Source: Rhizobium sp. JAB6
GTDB lineage: Bacteria > Pseudomonadota > Alphaproteobacteria > Rhizobiales > Rhizobiaceae
Assembly (NCBI RefSeq): GCF_003024605.1
Contig: NZ_PYJQ01000002.1
Location: 1-35,989 of the forward strand
Length of the DNA stretch: 35,989 bases
Reading direction: 5' to 3'
Shown here piece after piece: positions 21,148 to 28,550 of the stretch (positions are counted from its first letter, which is position 1; the number at the start of each line of letters is the position of its first letter). The position numbers were made by a program, and so were the translations under genes. Below the pieces are notes generated by a model. It made no database searches. It saw nothing but the letters and a program-made list of their open reading frames with translations, and was not told the DNA's origin.

Positions 21148-21420
21148 ATGCGATTTTCATCCGATCTGGAACGCCAGCTGAACGGCTACGGACTGACGAC
21201 CGCACATATCCTCTATCATATTCCCGATTTCGAATCCGTGTTGCAGACCTATGTCTGGCAGGATTACGATCTGGCGCCGGACTTTCCAGAAATGCACAAG
21301 TTCCTTGATTTCTGGCAGGCCAATCTCGATGGTCCGCTGCATTCCGTTCGCTATTCCCATCGCCGTCTGGTTGGCCCGAACGAATGGCGCAATGTCGACG
21401 GTGAGTTCAAGCTTCAATGA
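21148..21420 (+). CDS. Usg family protein
   Basis: This 90-residue protein belongs to the alphaproteobacterial Usg family, recognised from LNGYGLTTAHILYHIPDFES, LQTYVWQDYDLAPDFPEM and HKFLDFWQANLDGPLHSVR. The family is often found near trpF, and its biochemical role is not established. The protein is soluble with no signal peptide. The start at 21148 is preceded by GGAG at acceptable spacing. It is divergent from groES, with the two inverted repeats in the shared region, and is followed 172 bases later by hsp20, which has its own promoter. Its place between two heat-shock units suggests a stress link, but that is only inference. Confidence 0.88.
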   Translation: MRFSSDLERQLNGYGLTTAHILYHIPDFESVLQTYVWQDYDLAPDFPEMHKFLDFWQANLDGPLHSVRYSHRRLVGPNEWRNVDGEFKLQ

Positions 21421-21466
21421 GCGCTTGTACCCCTGCGCTTCAGTGCCGAAATTTTTCCGCACACAC

Positions 21467-21497
21467 CTCTTGAAGGCCGGAAAATGCAGAACCAGAT
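21467..21497 (+). promoter_or_regulatory. RpoH-type heat-shock promoter of hsp20
   Basis: CTCTTGAA (21467-21474), 17 bases, then CCAGAT (21492-21497) agrees with the rhizobial RpoH consensus as I recall it (CNCTTGAA, 16-17 bases, CCANAT). Transcription would start near 21504, giving a leader of about 89 bases. Confidence 0.7.
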
Positions 21498-21503
21498 CGA
21501 AAT

Positions 21504-21592
21504 AGGCCGGCTGCCCAAAGGGGGCTGGCATACCGGAGGTTCAGCTTAGGCTGCGCCTCTATCTCCCATGTTGCTTTACGGAGGATATGGTT
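21504..21592 (+). promoter_or_regulatory. ROSE-type RNA thermometer in the hsp20 leader
   Basis: The last hairpin (21566-21590) pairs CCAU with AUGG and, inside, UUGCU with AGGAU. It has the G-G opposition and U-U pair typical of ROSE elements and hides the GGAGG binding site. Upstream, CAGC-UUAG-GCUG flanked by AGG/CCU makes a stabilising hairpin (about 21538-21559). ROSE leaders keep small heat-shock genes silent at low temperature and open on heating. Confidence 0.72.
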
Positions 21593-22069
21593 ATGAGAAA
21601 CGAATTCGACTTCGCTCCCCTCTACCGGTCGAGCATCGGCTTCGACCGCGTCTTCAATCTTCTCAACAATGCTCAGCGCCTGCACGCCATCGATAGCTGG
21701 CCGCCCTATGACATCGTCAGGTTCGGTGAAGATGATTACCGCATCTCGATGGCGGTCGCCGGCTTTGCCGACCGCGAACTCGATATCACGCAGGACCGTA
21801 ACGTTCTTGTCGTGAAAGGGACGAAGGCCAAGGAGCCCGAAGAGGGCGAATATCTGCACCGCGGCATCGGTGCGCAGGGTTTCGAGCGCCGCTTCGAGCT
21901 GGCAGACCACGTGAAGGTCGAGACCGCATCGCTCAAGAATGGGCTTCTGACGATAGCCTTGAAACGAGAGCTTCCCGAAGCGATGAAGCCGCGTCGGATT
22001 GCCATCGGCAATGGTTCACCGGATGCCAAGATATCCAAGCTGATCGAAGCTGAAGAGAAGGTCGCCTGA
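21593..22069 (+). CDS. Small heat-shock protein Hsp20 (IbpA-like, class A)
   Basis: This 158-residue holding chaperone begins MRNEFDFAPLYRSSIGFDRV, typical of class A rhizobial Hsp20. The alpha-crystallin domain (~35-135) runs from YDIVRFGEDDYRISMAVAGF through DITQDRNVLVVKG to LKNGLLTIALKRELPE, and the C-terminal PRRIAIGNG holds the I-x-I oligomer contact. The start at 21593 is eight bases after GGAGG; an in-frame ATG at 21587 is only two bases after it and lies in the thermometer stem. Control is probably double: an RpoH-type promoter and a ROSE leader. It presumably keeps unfolded proteins soluble for GroESL and other chaperones. Confidence 0.95.
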   Translation: MRNEFDFAPLYRSSIGFDRVFNLLNNAQRLHAIDSWPPYDIVRFGEDDYRISMAVAGFADRELDITQDRNVLVVKGTKAKEPEEGEYLHRGIGAQGFERRFELADHVKVETASLKNGLLTIALKRELPEAMKPRRIAIGNGSPDAKISKLIEAEEKVA

Positions 22070-22079
22070 TCATGCGGTT

Positions 22080-22101
22080 GCGGACGAAGCATATCGTCCG
22101 C
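22080..22101 (+). terminator. Hairpin after hsp20
   Basis: GCGGACGA (22080-22087) and TCGTCCGC (22094-22101) form a perfect 8-pair stem with a six-base loop, 11 bases after the hsp20 stop. No T-run follows. Confidence 0.5.
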
Positions 22102-22133
22102 CGTGAACAAGCTCGCGAACATGTAGCTGACGG

Positions 22134-22157
22134 GCCGGCATGCTTCCATATGCCGGC
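22134..22157. terminator. Second hairpin between convergent genes
   Basis: GCCGGCAT (22134-22141) and ATGCCGGC (22150-22157) form a perfect 8-pair stem with an eight-base loop, between hsp20 and the DUF4142 gene on the opposite strand. It could end transcription from either side. Confidence 0.45.
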
Positions 22158-22239
22158 TTGCGTCCTCCTTCAATCCAGGCATACGGGGATGCACAGCGTC
22201 GCTTCGAGCCGAGAGTGCAGAGCGCTAGCTGATCGCGTG

Positions 22240-22863
22240 CTAGGGCTGGTGCGCGTTTGCCGCCATGGCTTCCGGAAGAAATCGGATGCCGGCCCCGGTC
22301 AGAGCGGCATTGATCTCCTGTGCTTGACGGAGATGATCGAGCACGGTCGGTAGCATCGATCCGGCCAGACGCTGCATTTCTGCATCCTCGCCGAAGGAAA
22401 TTTCCCATGCCAGAAGTTGCGCGGTCTTCTGATGATCGACGATCTGCGCCGCAATATAGGCTCTGTCGAAAGCTTCGCCGCTCAGCTTGTCCAGGCGGTC
22501 GCGGACCACCTGATGGTCGGCATCAAGTTCTGTCGGCAGCGGGATCTTTGCGGCATCGGCGAGATTTTTGAGCTTCCCGTTGGCAACGCTATGGTCCTGA
22601 ACCATCCTGTCGGCAAATTGCTTTGCGGCATCGGCGCTGGCCTTCTGGCCCGCCATACGGCCCAACTCCACTTCGGCCAGCCCACCTGCGGCTGCAAGCT
22701 GGGCGAACAGCCGGTCTTGATTGTTGGTCTGGTTGGGAGCCGGAACGCCCGGCTTTGCCATTCTCGTGTCGACACCCATTCCCGCTGGATTGCCGATCTG
22801 GGCGGCGGCCGTGCCCGAAAGCAACAGCAGTGCGCTGAGAGCAACGATAACATGACGGCACAT
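22240..22863 (-). CDS. DUF4142 protein with signal peptide
   Basis: This 207-residue exported protein has a clear signal peptide (MCRHVIVALSALLLLSGTAAAQ, cleavage after AAA/AQ near residue 22). The mature part is helical with the ferritin-like DUF4142 pattern: FAQLAAAGGLAEVELGRMA, QFADRMVQDHSVANGKLK and YIAAQIVDHQKTAQLLAWE. The family is found in envelopes of proteobacteria; its function is not established. The start at 22863 follows AAGGAG at six bases. It begins 17 bases after the stop of the cytochrome peroxidase-like gene, so the two form an operon, and both act outside the cytoplasm. The operon has an EcfG-type promoter, suggesting an envelope stress role. Confidence 0.88.
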   Translation of the reverse strand: MCRHVIVALSALLLLSGTAAAQIGNPAGMGVDTRMAKPGVPAPNQTNNQDRLFAQLAAAGGLAEVELGRMAGQKASADAAKQFADRMVQDHSVANGKLKNLADAAKIPLPTELDADHQVVRDRLDKLSGEAFDRAYIAAQIVDHQKTAQLLAWEISFGEDAEMQRLAGSMLPTVLDHLRQAQEINAALTGAGIRFLPEAMAANAHQP

Positions 22864-22880
22864 GCGCTTCTCCTTTGTCC

Positions 22881-24287
22881 TCACAGCGTCAGCATATAGG
22901 CGACGAGATCCTTCTTTTCCTGCTCCGTCAGCTTCACTCCCAGGACGAGATTGAAGAACTCGACGGTATCGGCAAGCGTCAGCAAGCGGCCATCATGAAG
23001 GTAGGGTGGAGAATCCTTGATGCCGCGCAAGGTGAAGGTCTTGATGGGACCATCGGGCAGCGTGACGAAATCGTTGAAAACCTGGCCGATCTTGTAGAAG
23101 CGTTCAAGCTTCAGGTCGTGCATATTGTTGTCCATGAACGCTGTCTGCGGCACATGACACTCGGCGCATCTTCCCTTGCCCATGAATATCCGCTCGCCGG
23201 ACAGTTCCTGCGGTGTGGCGAGCGCCGGATCCAGCCGTCCGAACGGATCGAGTTTGGGTGCCGGCGGAAAATCGATGATGTTCTGCATCTGAGCCATCAT
23301 CGCGACCTGATTGGGTCGGTCGGGGAGATTGACGCCTTTGCGTGTCGCGCTCACATGATCGCCGTTGAAGTAGGCCGTTCGCTGCTCGAATTCGCTGAAG
23401 TCTTCGACTGAGCGCAGCGATCGTTTGGATCCGTGGATCTGCTGGTTGAAGAGGCCACGCAAGCTAGTGGTGTCGAGGCGAAACCGATCGGCCTGGGGCC
23501 GGACGTCGGGCGTCAGATGAAAGGCAGCATTCGTGTGAAAATTGGAATGACAGTCGAGGCAGGCGACGCCGGTGCTCTGATCCGCAACCTTGCGATCCTC
23601 GGTCTGGTTGAATTCCTCCTGCGGAAATGGGGTCAGAAGCAGCCGAAGTCCTTCCATCTGGACCGGCGTGATGACGCCGTTCATGATTTCGTAGAAGTTC
23701 TTGATCGTTAGCAACTGGCCTCGCGAGACGTCTCCGAGTTCGGGATGTGTGGTCAGGAAGATCGGTGGCGGAAACTCCGGCGTGAAATTGTCCGGAAGAT
23801 CGAAATCGACGTCGAAACGGCGCAGATCGCGCATCTCCTGAGCGTGGATTTCATCGATTTCGCGATTTGGGAAAACCTGGCCGCCGGCCGCCTGCTTGAC
23901 ATGAGGCAAGGGCAGGAACCCCTCCGGCAGCAGGTTTCGCTCCCTGATCTCCGATGGCTTCATGGCTGCGAGTTGATCCCAACTGATGTTCGCGGGGAGC
24001 TTGACGCGAACGCCGTCTTGCACCGGCTTCATGCCACCAGACATCTTGACGTCAGGCATCGGCTTGTCCGTAAGATCGTAGCGCCGTTCGAGCAGCATGC
24101 GCTGCCGTTCCATGACAGCGGGCTGTTGAGCCTCGTCGATCGCCCGGGCCTGTGAAAAGGGCATCGTCGGTAGCGGCCTGTACGTCGTGTCAGGCGGCAA
24201 CGGATCGGAAATGGCGCCGACGGCAAGAACGGCAACTCCAGAAAAAGAGGCGCCAAAAACCACACTTAGATAACGAGATCTCCGCAT
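22881..24287 (-). CDS. Di-heme cytochrome c peroxidase/MauG-like protein
   Basis: This 468-residue protein has an N-terminal signal or anchor segment (VVFGASFSGVAVLAVGAIS, ~9-27) and two c-type heme sites, CLDCH (243-247) and CAECH (374-378). The C-terminal pattern TLRGIKDSPPYLHDGRLLTLADTVEFFN is characteristic of the bacterial di-heme peroxidase family. About 200 residues precede the first heme site, longer than in classical CcpA, so the exact reaction (peroxide reduction or protein/substrate oxidation) is open. It should act in the periplasm. The start at 24287 follows GGGGAG at six bases; a longer frame to 24323 would place charged residues before the signal. It heads an operon with the DUF4142 gene. 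Confidence 0.88.
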   Translation of the reverse strand: MRRSRYLSVVFGASFSGVAVLAVGAISDPLPPDTTYRPLPTMPFSQARAIDEAQQPAVMERQRMLLERRYDLTDKPMPDVKMSGGMKPVQDGVRVKLPANISWDQLAAMKPSEIRERNLLPEGFLPLPHVKQAAGGQVFPNREIDEIHAQEMRDLRRFDVDFDLPDNFTPEFPPPIFLTTHPELGDVSRGQLLTIKNFYEIMNGVITPVQMEGLRLLLTPFPQEEFNQTEDRKVADQSTGVACLDCHSNFHTNAAFHLTPDVRPQADRFRLDTTSLRGLFNQQIHGSKRSLRSVEDFSEFEQRTAYFNGDHVSATRKGVNLPDRPNQVAMMAQMQNIIDFPPAPKLDPFGRLDPALATPQELSGERIFMGKGRCAECHVPQTAFMDNNMHDLKLERFYKIGQVFNDFVTLPDGPIKTFTLRGIKDSPPYLHDGRLLTLADTVEFFNLVLGVKLTEQEKKDLVAYMLTL

Positions 24288-24324
24288 GTCCCTCTCCCCA
24301 GTCGCGGATAAAGCCGACTTCATG

Positions 24325-24349
24325 AACTTCGTAGAAGGTCAAATGTTCC
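24325..24349 (-). promoter_or_regulatory. EcfG/RpoE2-type promoter of the cytochrome operon
   Basis: On the minus strand, GGAAC (24349-24345), 16 bases, then AGTT (24328-24325): the same form as the treZ promoter. Transcription would begin about 30 bases before the ATG at 24287. Nothing else stands out in the 267-base gap to xthA. Confidence 0.62.
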
Positions 24350-24554
24350 GGGGAGCTTTCGAATATCTGACGAAATTTTCGAATGGAGGCCGAGGATGGC
24401 TTGCGTGCCTGGGCATTGTCATGGGCGCCGCTCGGGATCTCCTAGCCGAGATTGTTATGGATGCGGTTGATCCATTGCTATTGCGCTTGCATCTTTTAGG
24501 CCTGGACTGCGTTTTCCTTGCTGCAATTGCGGGAAAGCTCCGAAGCGCCGAGCC

Positions 24555-25331
24555 ATGATGAAGATCGCCTCCTACAATATCAATGGTATCAATGGCCGGC
24601 TCGAAATCCTGCTCGAGTGGCTCGCGGAATCTCAGCCCAATATCGTGTGTCTGCAGGAACTGAAGGCTCCCGACGAGAAGTTTCCACGCCGCGCACTGGA
24701 AAAAGCCGGTTATGGGGCTATTTGGCATGGGCAAAAGAGCTGGAACGGCGTTGCAATTCTGGCGCGCGATATCGACCCGATCGAAACACGCCGCGGCTTG
24801 CCTGGAGATCCGGATGATCAGCACAGCCGCTACATCGAAGCGGCAATTGGCGGCATTGTCGTCGGTTGTCTTTATCTGCCCAATGGCAATCCGGCACCCG
24901 GCCCGAAATTCGACTATAAGCTTCGTTGGTTCACACGCCTGCAGGATTATGGGCGAGAGCTTCTCGATCTTGGCGTGCCGGCCGCGCTTATCGGGGACTT
25001 CAACGTCATGCCCACGGACCTCGATGTCTATGCGCCCGAGCGCTGGCGCGACGACGCGCTGTTTCGGCCGGAGGTAAGAAGAGCTTTCGCGGATTTGGTT
25101 GCGCAGGGATGGACCGATGCGATCCGGGAGCTCTTTCCCGATCAGCGTATCTATACGTTCTGGAAGTATTTCCGGAACGCTTTCCAGCGCAACGCGGGGC
25201 TCCGCATCGATCACTTCCTGCTCAGCCCCTCCCTGGCGAACGGCTTGATGGGCGCGGGCGTCGATACCTCAATTCGTGGGTTGCCGCATACCAGCGACCA
25301 TGCGCCGGTCTGGATTGAGGTTGCGATATGA
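24555..25331 (+). CDS. xthA: Exodeoxyribonuclease III / AP endonuclease
   Basis: This 258-residue metal-dependent nuclease of the exonuclease III family acts on abasic sites and 3' ends in base excision repair. It shows MKIASYNINGINGR with the metal-site Asn, the metal-binding Glu in CLQELKAPDEKFP, WNGVAILAR, IGDFNVMPTDLDVY and the catalytic SDHAPVWIEV at the C-terminus. RNAGLRIDHFLLS carries the conserved Asp. Length is normal. Two ATG codons (24555 and 24558) are possible and no strong binding site separates them. It stands alone, divergent from the cytochrome operon. In a stress-rich region it would fit repair of oxidative DNA damage. Confidence 0.95.
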   Translation: MMKIASYNINGINGRLEILLEWLAESQPNIVCLQELKAPDEKFPRRALEKAGYGAIWHGQKSWNGVAILARDIDPIETRRGLPGDPDDQHSRYIEAAIGGIVVGCLYLPNGNPAPGPKFDYKLRWFTRLQDYGRELLDLGVPAALIGDFNVMPTDLDVYAPERWRDDALFRPEVRRAFADLVAQGWTDAIRELFPDQRIYTFWKYFRNAFQRNAGLRIDHFLLSPSLANGLMGAGVDTSIRGLPHTSDHAPVWIEVAI

Positions 25332-25652
25332 TTTCGCCTCTCAGGAAAGCGAGCAGGGCGCTGTCGATTTGCAATCTCCGCTCCAGTAGTTCTGAACTCA
25401 CGCGGTCGCTTTGGCATGAAAAAGCGGGCGGTAGCGCCTATCCTGGGATGTGAGCTTTCGCCGCTGCAATCTCATTTGTGCCTGGCGCAAGTGGTATGAT
25501 CGAGGGGGATTTGCGTCTGCCATTTCGAGGATCGGAAGCAAGCCGAGAGCACTGTAAACACGGCGATGGATCGCTTCGCGATATAAAGTTCATTCGATTC
25601 TTATTTAAGCGTTGATTCAATCAGAGGGACATGAAACAACATTCGTGCGTGA
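25332..25652. other. 321-base gap without a supported gene
   Basis: The last ~90 bases are AT-rich and probably hold the promoter of the response regulator, but I find no EcfG, RpoH or clear -35/-10 match. A small hairpin ATCGC-TTC-GCGAT lies at 25570-25582. An ATG at 25631 starts a short frame that soon stops; I do not believe it codes. Nothing else is seen. Confidence 0.5.
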
Positions 25653-26258
25653 ATGCCTCCGGCACAAGGAAACGTGCTCGTGTTATCGCTTGCCTTGTCA
25701 CACGGGATTTTGGGATCGGAAGATCTCAAGATCGTCCAAGACGTATTTGAGCGCGTAAGCTCCGAACCCTGGTTCACTTTGCAAAATGATCAGCGTGACG
25801 AATTCGCTCGATATATATTGCGAATGTATCGCCGAGGTGTGGTCATTCCCGAGAAACTGGAGGCTCTCTGCTTGATCGCGGCCAAGACGCATTTCTCAAG
25901 CCCGATCATCGGAGGGCGTCGTTTCCTTGTCGTGGAAGATGAGGAAATCATCGCGGTGGACGCCGCGGACACCTTGGCGCGGCTGGGCGCTGAAATTGTC
26001 GGACCGGTCAGTACAGTCCGGGATGCATTTGATGCCATCGAAGGCGCCTGCGGCGGTCTCGATGCAGCACTTCTCGACATTAATCTGCGTGGGCAGGCGA
26101 TCTTTCCGGTGGCGGCCTTCCTGAAAATGAAGCACATCCCCTTCGCGTTTGTCACCGGCTACGACAAGAGCGTGATACCGGCATTTTTCCGCTCCACGCC
26201 AATCTTCACCAAACCCGCCAATTGGGAAGTGATAGCATCGCACCTCTCGCGAGGCTGA
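25653..26258 (+). CDS. Response regulator with unusual N-terminal helical domain
   Basis: This protein has up to 201 residues. Residues ~88-200 form a receiver: FLVVEDEEI with the acidic pocket, phospho-acceptor Asp in ALLDINLRGQ, FAFVTGYDKS and IFTKPANW. The N-terminal ~75 residues (DLKIVQDVFERVS, YILRMYRRGVVIPEKL) match the small protein at 18559-18810 and are not a known DNA-binding domain. The order, an extra domain before the receiver and none after, is unusual. The start is uncertain: ATG at 25653 has no binding site, while GTG at 25680 has AAGGA nine bases upstream and would give 192 residues. No kinase is adjacent. Its output is probably protein contact. Confidence 0.85.
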   Translation: MPPAQGNVLVLSLALSHGILGSEDLKIVQDVFERVSSEPWFTLQNDQRDEFARYILRMYRRGVVIPEKLEALCLIAAKTHFSSPIIGGRRFLVVEDEEIIAVDAADTLARLGAEIVGPVSTVRDAFDAIEGACGGLDAALLDINLRGQAIFPVAAFLKMKHIPFAFVTGYDKSVIPAFFRSTPIFTKPANWEVIASHLSRG

Positions 26259-26269
26259 ACCGTGGTCTC

Positions 26270-26290
26270 CCGCTTCCTGCGGGGAAGCGG
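26270..26290 (+). terminator. Hairpin after the response regulator
   Basis: CCGCTTCC (26270-26277) and GGAAGCGG (26283-26290) form a perfect 8-pair stem with a five-base loop, 11 bases after the stop codon. No T-run follows. Confidence 0.5.
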
Positions 26291-26424
26291 CGATTGCTTG
26301 CAGACCTCCCGGTCCGCCGCCCAACTTTCAAAAGGTCAATAGGCAGAGCGTTGCTCCGCGATCGCGGGAGTAACATGCCGTTCCCGGAAAGCAGCAAACG
26401 AGACTTCGATAATCATCTCGCTTA

Positions 26425-26449
26425 GGAACAATTTCCACGCATTGCGGTT
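26425..26449 (+). promoter_or_regulatory. EcfG-type promoter with no adjacent gene
   Basis: GGAAC (26425-26429), 16 bases, then GGTT (26446-26449). The next protein gene begins 298 bases later. Two hairpins follow within 130 bases, so the promoter probably serves a small RNA. Confidence 0.55.
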
Positions 26450-26455
26450 TGACAG

Positions 26456-26580
26456 CCCGAGGGGAGATAACGCCGGCCCCTCCAGCTCATACAGCTTGCT
26501 GGTGAGCTACCTCCTGAGGCGCGTCACGAACTCGGCAAGGCCGCTCCCTTGTCTTGCTGGGTTCGTGACGTGTCTGTTTC
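26456..26580 (+). ncRNA. Candidate stress-induced small RNA
   Basis: From the predicted start near 26456 the transcript would have hairpin 1 (AGCTCA 26484-26489 with TGAGCT 26503-26508, inner CAG/CTG), a linker with CCUCCU (26510-26515), and a long hairpin 2. Hairpin 2 pairs 26517-26541 with 26551-26575: 25 uninterrupted pairs, five of them G-U, around the C-rich loop CGCUCCCUU. It is followed by GUUUC. The opposite strand would have five A-C mismatches, so the pairing favours plus-strand RNA. An anti-ribosome-binding-site motif plus a C-rich loop recalls EcfG-controlled GsrN of Caulobacter. A palindromic intergenic repeat is the alternative. Confidence 0.5.
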
Positions 26581-26746
26581 ACTATGCATCTACGCAGGAA
26601 TTCCGAATGCGGGCCTCGCCTCGATATGGGGGATTCCGTTCGACGGAGCTGGAGTTTCCGCGGGAAATTGGCGTGACGAGCAAAGCCGGAACAATCCGGT
26701 GCCGCAAACGTAAGTACGAACGAGCGAATATTCGAAGGAGCCCGAT

Positions 26747-27610
26747 TTGTTCAGCGGAATGGCATTGGATTACATCGACGTTGGTCCCGGCCTCTTGCGC
26801 GTTCGCCACGGCGGCTCCGGGCCGCCATTGCTGCTGCTCCACGGCCATCCGCGAACGCATATGACATGGGGCCGTGTCGCCGACCTCTTGTCTCCTCACT
26901 TCACGATTGTATGTCCCGACCTCAGGGGATTTGGAAAGTCTTTCCAACCTATTGACAGCGAAGACAGCCGTTATTCTTCGAAACGGGCAAAAGCGCTGGA
27001 CTGTGTGGCGCTGATGCAGGCTTTGGGACATCGTACCTTTGGCGTGGCAGGCCATGACCGGGGCAGCTATGTGGCATTCCGTCTTGCGCTCGATCATCCC
27101 GAGATCGTCACCAAGGTCTCCGTGATCGACAGCATTCCGATCATCGAGCATCTCGAGCGGATGGATTGGCGTTTCGCGCGCGACTGGTATCATTGGTTCT
27201 TCTTCGCGCAAAAGGAAAAGCCCGAGCAGGCGATCAATGCCGACCCCCAGGCGTGGTACAGCCGCATCCGCCCCGATCTCATGGGGAAAGAGGCCTATGA
27301 CGACTTGTTGGCGGCGATCCACGATCCGGCGGTGATCCATGGCATGATCGAGGATTACCGGGCGGGATTGACCGTGGATCGGGAAGATGAATTGCAGGAC
27401 CGCCTTGCCGGTAAGCGGGTCACATGCCCGTTGCTTTGCCTTTGGTCGACGAGAGACGATCTGGAGGATTTCTTCGGTGATCCGAGAGAAATCTGGCGGT
27501 CATGGGCGGTGAATGTCACCGGCCACGGTATCGAAAGCGGCCACCATGTCGCGGAGGAAAATCCCGTCGATCTTGCAAACTCCCTCCAGCGTTTTTTCAA
27601 CGAGGAATGA
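26747..27610 (+). CDS. Alpha/beta hydrolase, haloacetate dehalogenase/epoxide hydrolase type
   Basis: This 287-residue protein has the alpha/beta hydrolase fold: oxyanion-side HGHPRTHMTWG, PDLRGFGKS, the nucleophile elbow AGHDRGSYVAFRLALDHP with Asp as nucleophile, and the catalytic His in SGHHVAEENP. Asp rather than Ser places it with dehalogenases and epoxide hydrolases, and the overall pattern is like haloacetate dehalogenase DehH1. In fluoroacetate dehalogenase two Arg residues near the nucleophile bind the carboxylate; here the first is present but the second position is Tyr, so haloacetate is not assured. The start is TTG at 26747, six bases after AAGGAG; the ATG at 26759 is 18 bases away. 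It is convergent with the response regulator beyond. Confidence 0.85.
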   Translation: MFSGMALDYIDVGPGLLRVRHGGSGPPLLLLHGHPRTHMTWGRVADLLSPHFTIVCPDLRGFGKSFQPIDSEDSRYSSKRAKALDCVALMQALGHRTFGVAGHDRGSYVAFRLALDHPEIVTKVSVIDSIPIIEHLERMDWRFARDWYHWFFFAQKEKPEQAINADPQAWYSRIRPDLMGKEAYDDLLAAIHDPAVIHGMIEDYRAGLTVDREDELQDRLAGKRVTCPLLCLWSTRDDLEDFFGDPREIWRSWAVNVTGHGIESGHHVAEENPVDLANSLQRFFNEE

Positions 27611-27626
27611 GTTGGCGGCCACTCCC

Positions 27627-28550
27627 TTAAGCTTCGTGCAGGACGTGCGCGGCCCTGACAGCCGCTGATGCCCGGTTTTCGACGCCGAGTTTCACATAGA
27701 TCTGCTCCAGATGCTTATTCACGGTGCGGGCCGAAAGGCCGAGGATTTCGCCGATATCACGGTTGGATTTGCCCTTGGCGAGCCATAGCAATACTTCGGA
27801 TTCGCGCTGCGTCAGCGCAAAATGCCGGCGCAAGGCTTCGTCGTCGGCACGCTGGCTGGTGGCCGTCAGGCGAAAGAGATATTCGTCGGCTCCGATGGCG
27901 CCGAGAAAGGTGAATTGCAGCGCCGCTTGGCCGCCATTGTTCAGCGAAAGAAGATTGTCGCGTGCAGGGCCGAGCCGCTCGCGTTCCAGCATGAAGGCGG
28001 CGATGTGCCTGGAGGCGAGCTCAAGGCCGTCGTCACTGCCGGTCGCGGCATTGATCAGGCGGGTGGCCTGCGGCGTCGACCAATGGATGGCACCATTGCC
28101 CTTGACGGCCAGGAGATGACGGCCTGCGGCATCGAGCGCCACCCTGGCGCTTTGAGCCGAGCGCGCATTGCGCAGATGGACGCGGATGCGGGCGCGCAGT
28201 TCGTCGATATTGATCGGCTTGGTGAGATAATCGACACCACCGGATTCCAGCGCATGCACCACATGCTCGGTTTCGGTGAGCCCGGTCATGAAGACGACCG
28301 GAATCTGGGCGATGCCCGCATTGGCTTTCAGCCGCCGGCAAGTTTCGAAACCATCCATGACAGGCATGACGGCATCAAGCAGGATGAGATCGGGCGTAAT
28401 GCGCTCGACGATGTTGAGCGCCGCCGGTCCCGATGTGGCGATCAGCACGGAGAAGCCGGATTGCTCGAGCGCGTCGGTCAGGAAGCCGAGCGCCTCCGGT
28501 GAATCGTCCACCAGCAAGACTATGTCGCGGGGAAGGGCAGGCTCAGCCAA
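27627..28550 (-). CDS. Response regulator, receiver plus LuxR-type DNA-binding domain
   Basis: This 307-residue protein has a receiver (~9-125: LLVDDSPEAL, phospho-acceptor D59 in LILLDAVMPVMDG, VVFMTGLTE, YLTKPIN), a linker of ~110 residues that may be a sensor-like fold, and a C-terminal LuxR/FixJ helix-turn-helix (~245-300: LTQRESEVLLWLAKGKSNRDI, LSARTVNKHLEQIYVKLGV). It should be a transcription factor acting when phosphorylated. The start codon is TTG at 28550; the frame overlaps the end of the kinase gene by eight bases, so translation is coupled and the kinase is the obvious partner. The likely target is the divergent control region before urtA. Confidence 0.92.
   Translation of the reverse strand: MAEPALPRDIVLLVDDSPEALGFLTDALEQSGFSVLIATSGPAALNIVERITPDLILLDAVMPVMDGFETCRRLKANAGIAQIPVVFMTGLTETEHVVHALESGGVDYLTKPINIDELRARIRVHLRNARSAQSARVALDAAGRHLLAVKGNGAIHWSTPQATRLINAATGSDDGLELASRHIAAFMLERERLGPARDNLLSLNNGGQAALQFTFLGAIGADEYLFRLTATSQRADDEALRRHFALTQRESEVLLWLAKGKSNRDIGEILGLSARTVNKHLEQIYVKLGVENRASAAVRAAHVLHEA

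Noticed and set aside
24286..24558. 90-codon frame between the cytochrome operon and xthA
   Set aside because: It runs against a likely promoter and has no recognisable feature.
24339..25214. Open frame of 291 codons antisense to xthA
   Set aside because: It covers the xthA catalytic region in reverse and has no recognisable domain.
25438..25620. 60-codon minus-strand frame before the response regulator
   Set aside because: No binding site or family match; probably chance.
26442..26864. 140-codon frame in the gap before the hydrolase
   Set aside because: It overlaps the hydrolase, lacks a binding site and family features, and covers the RNA hairpin structure.
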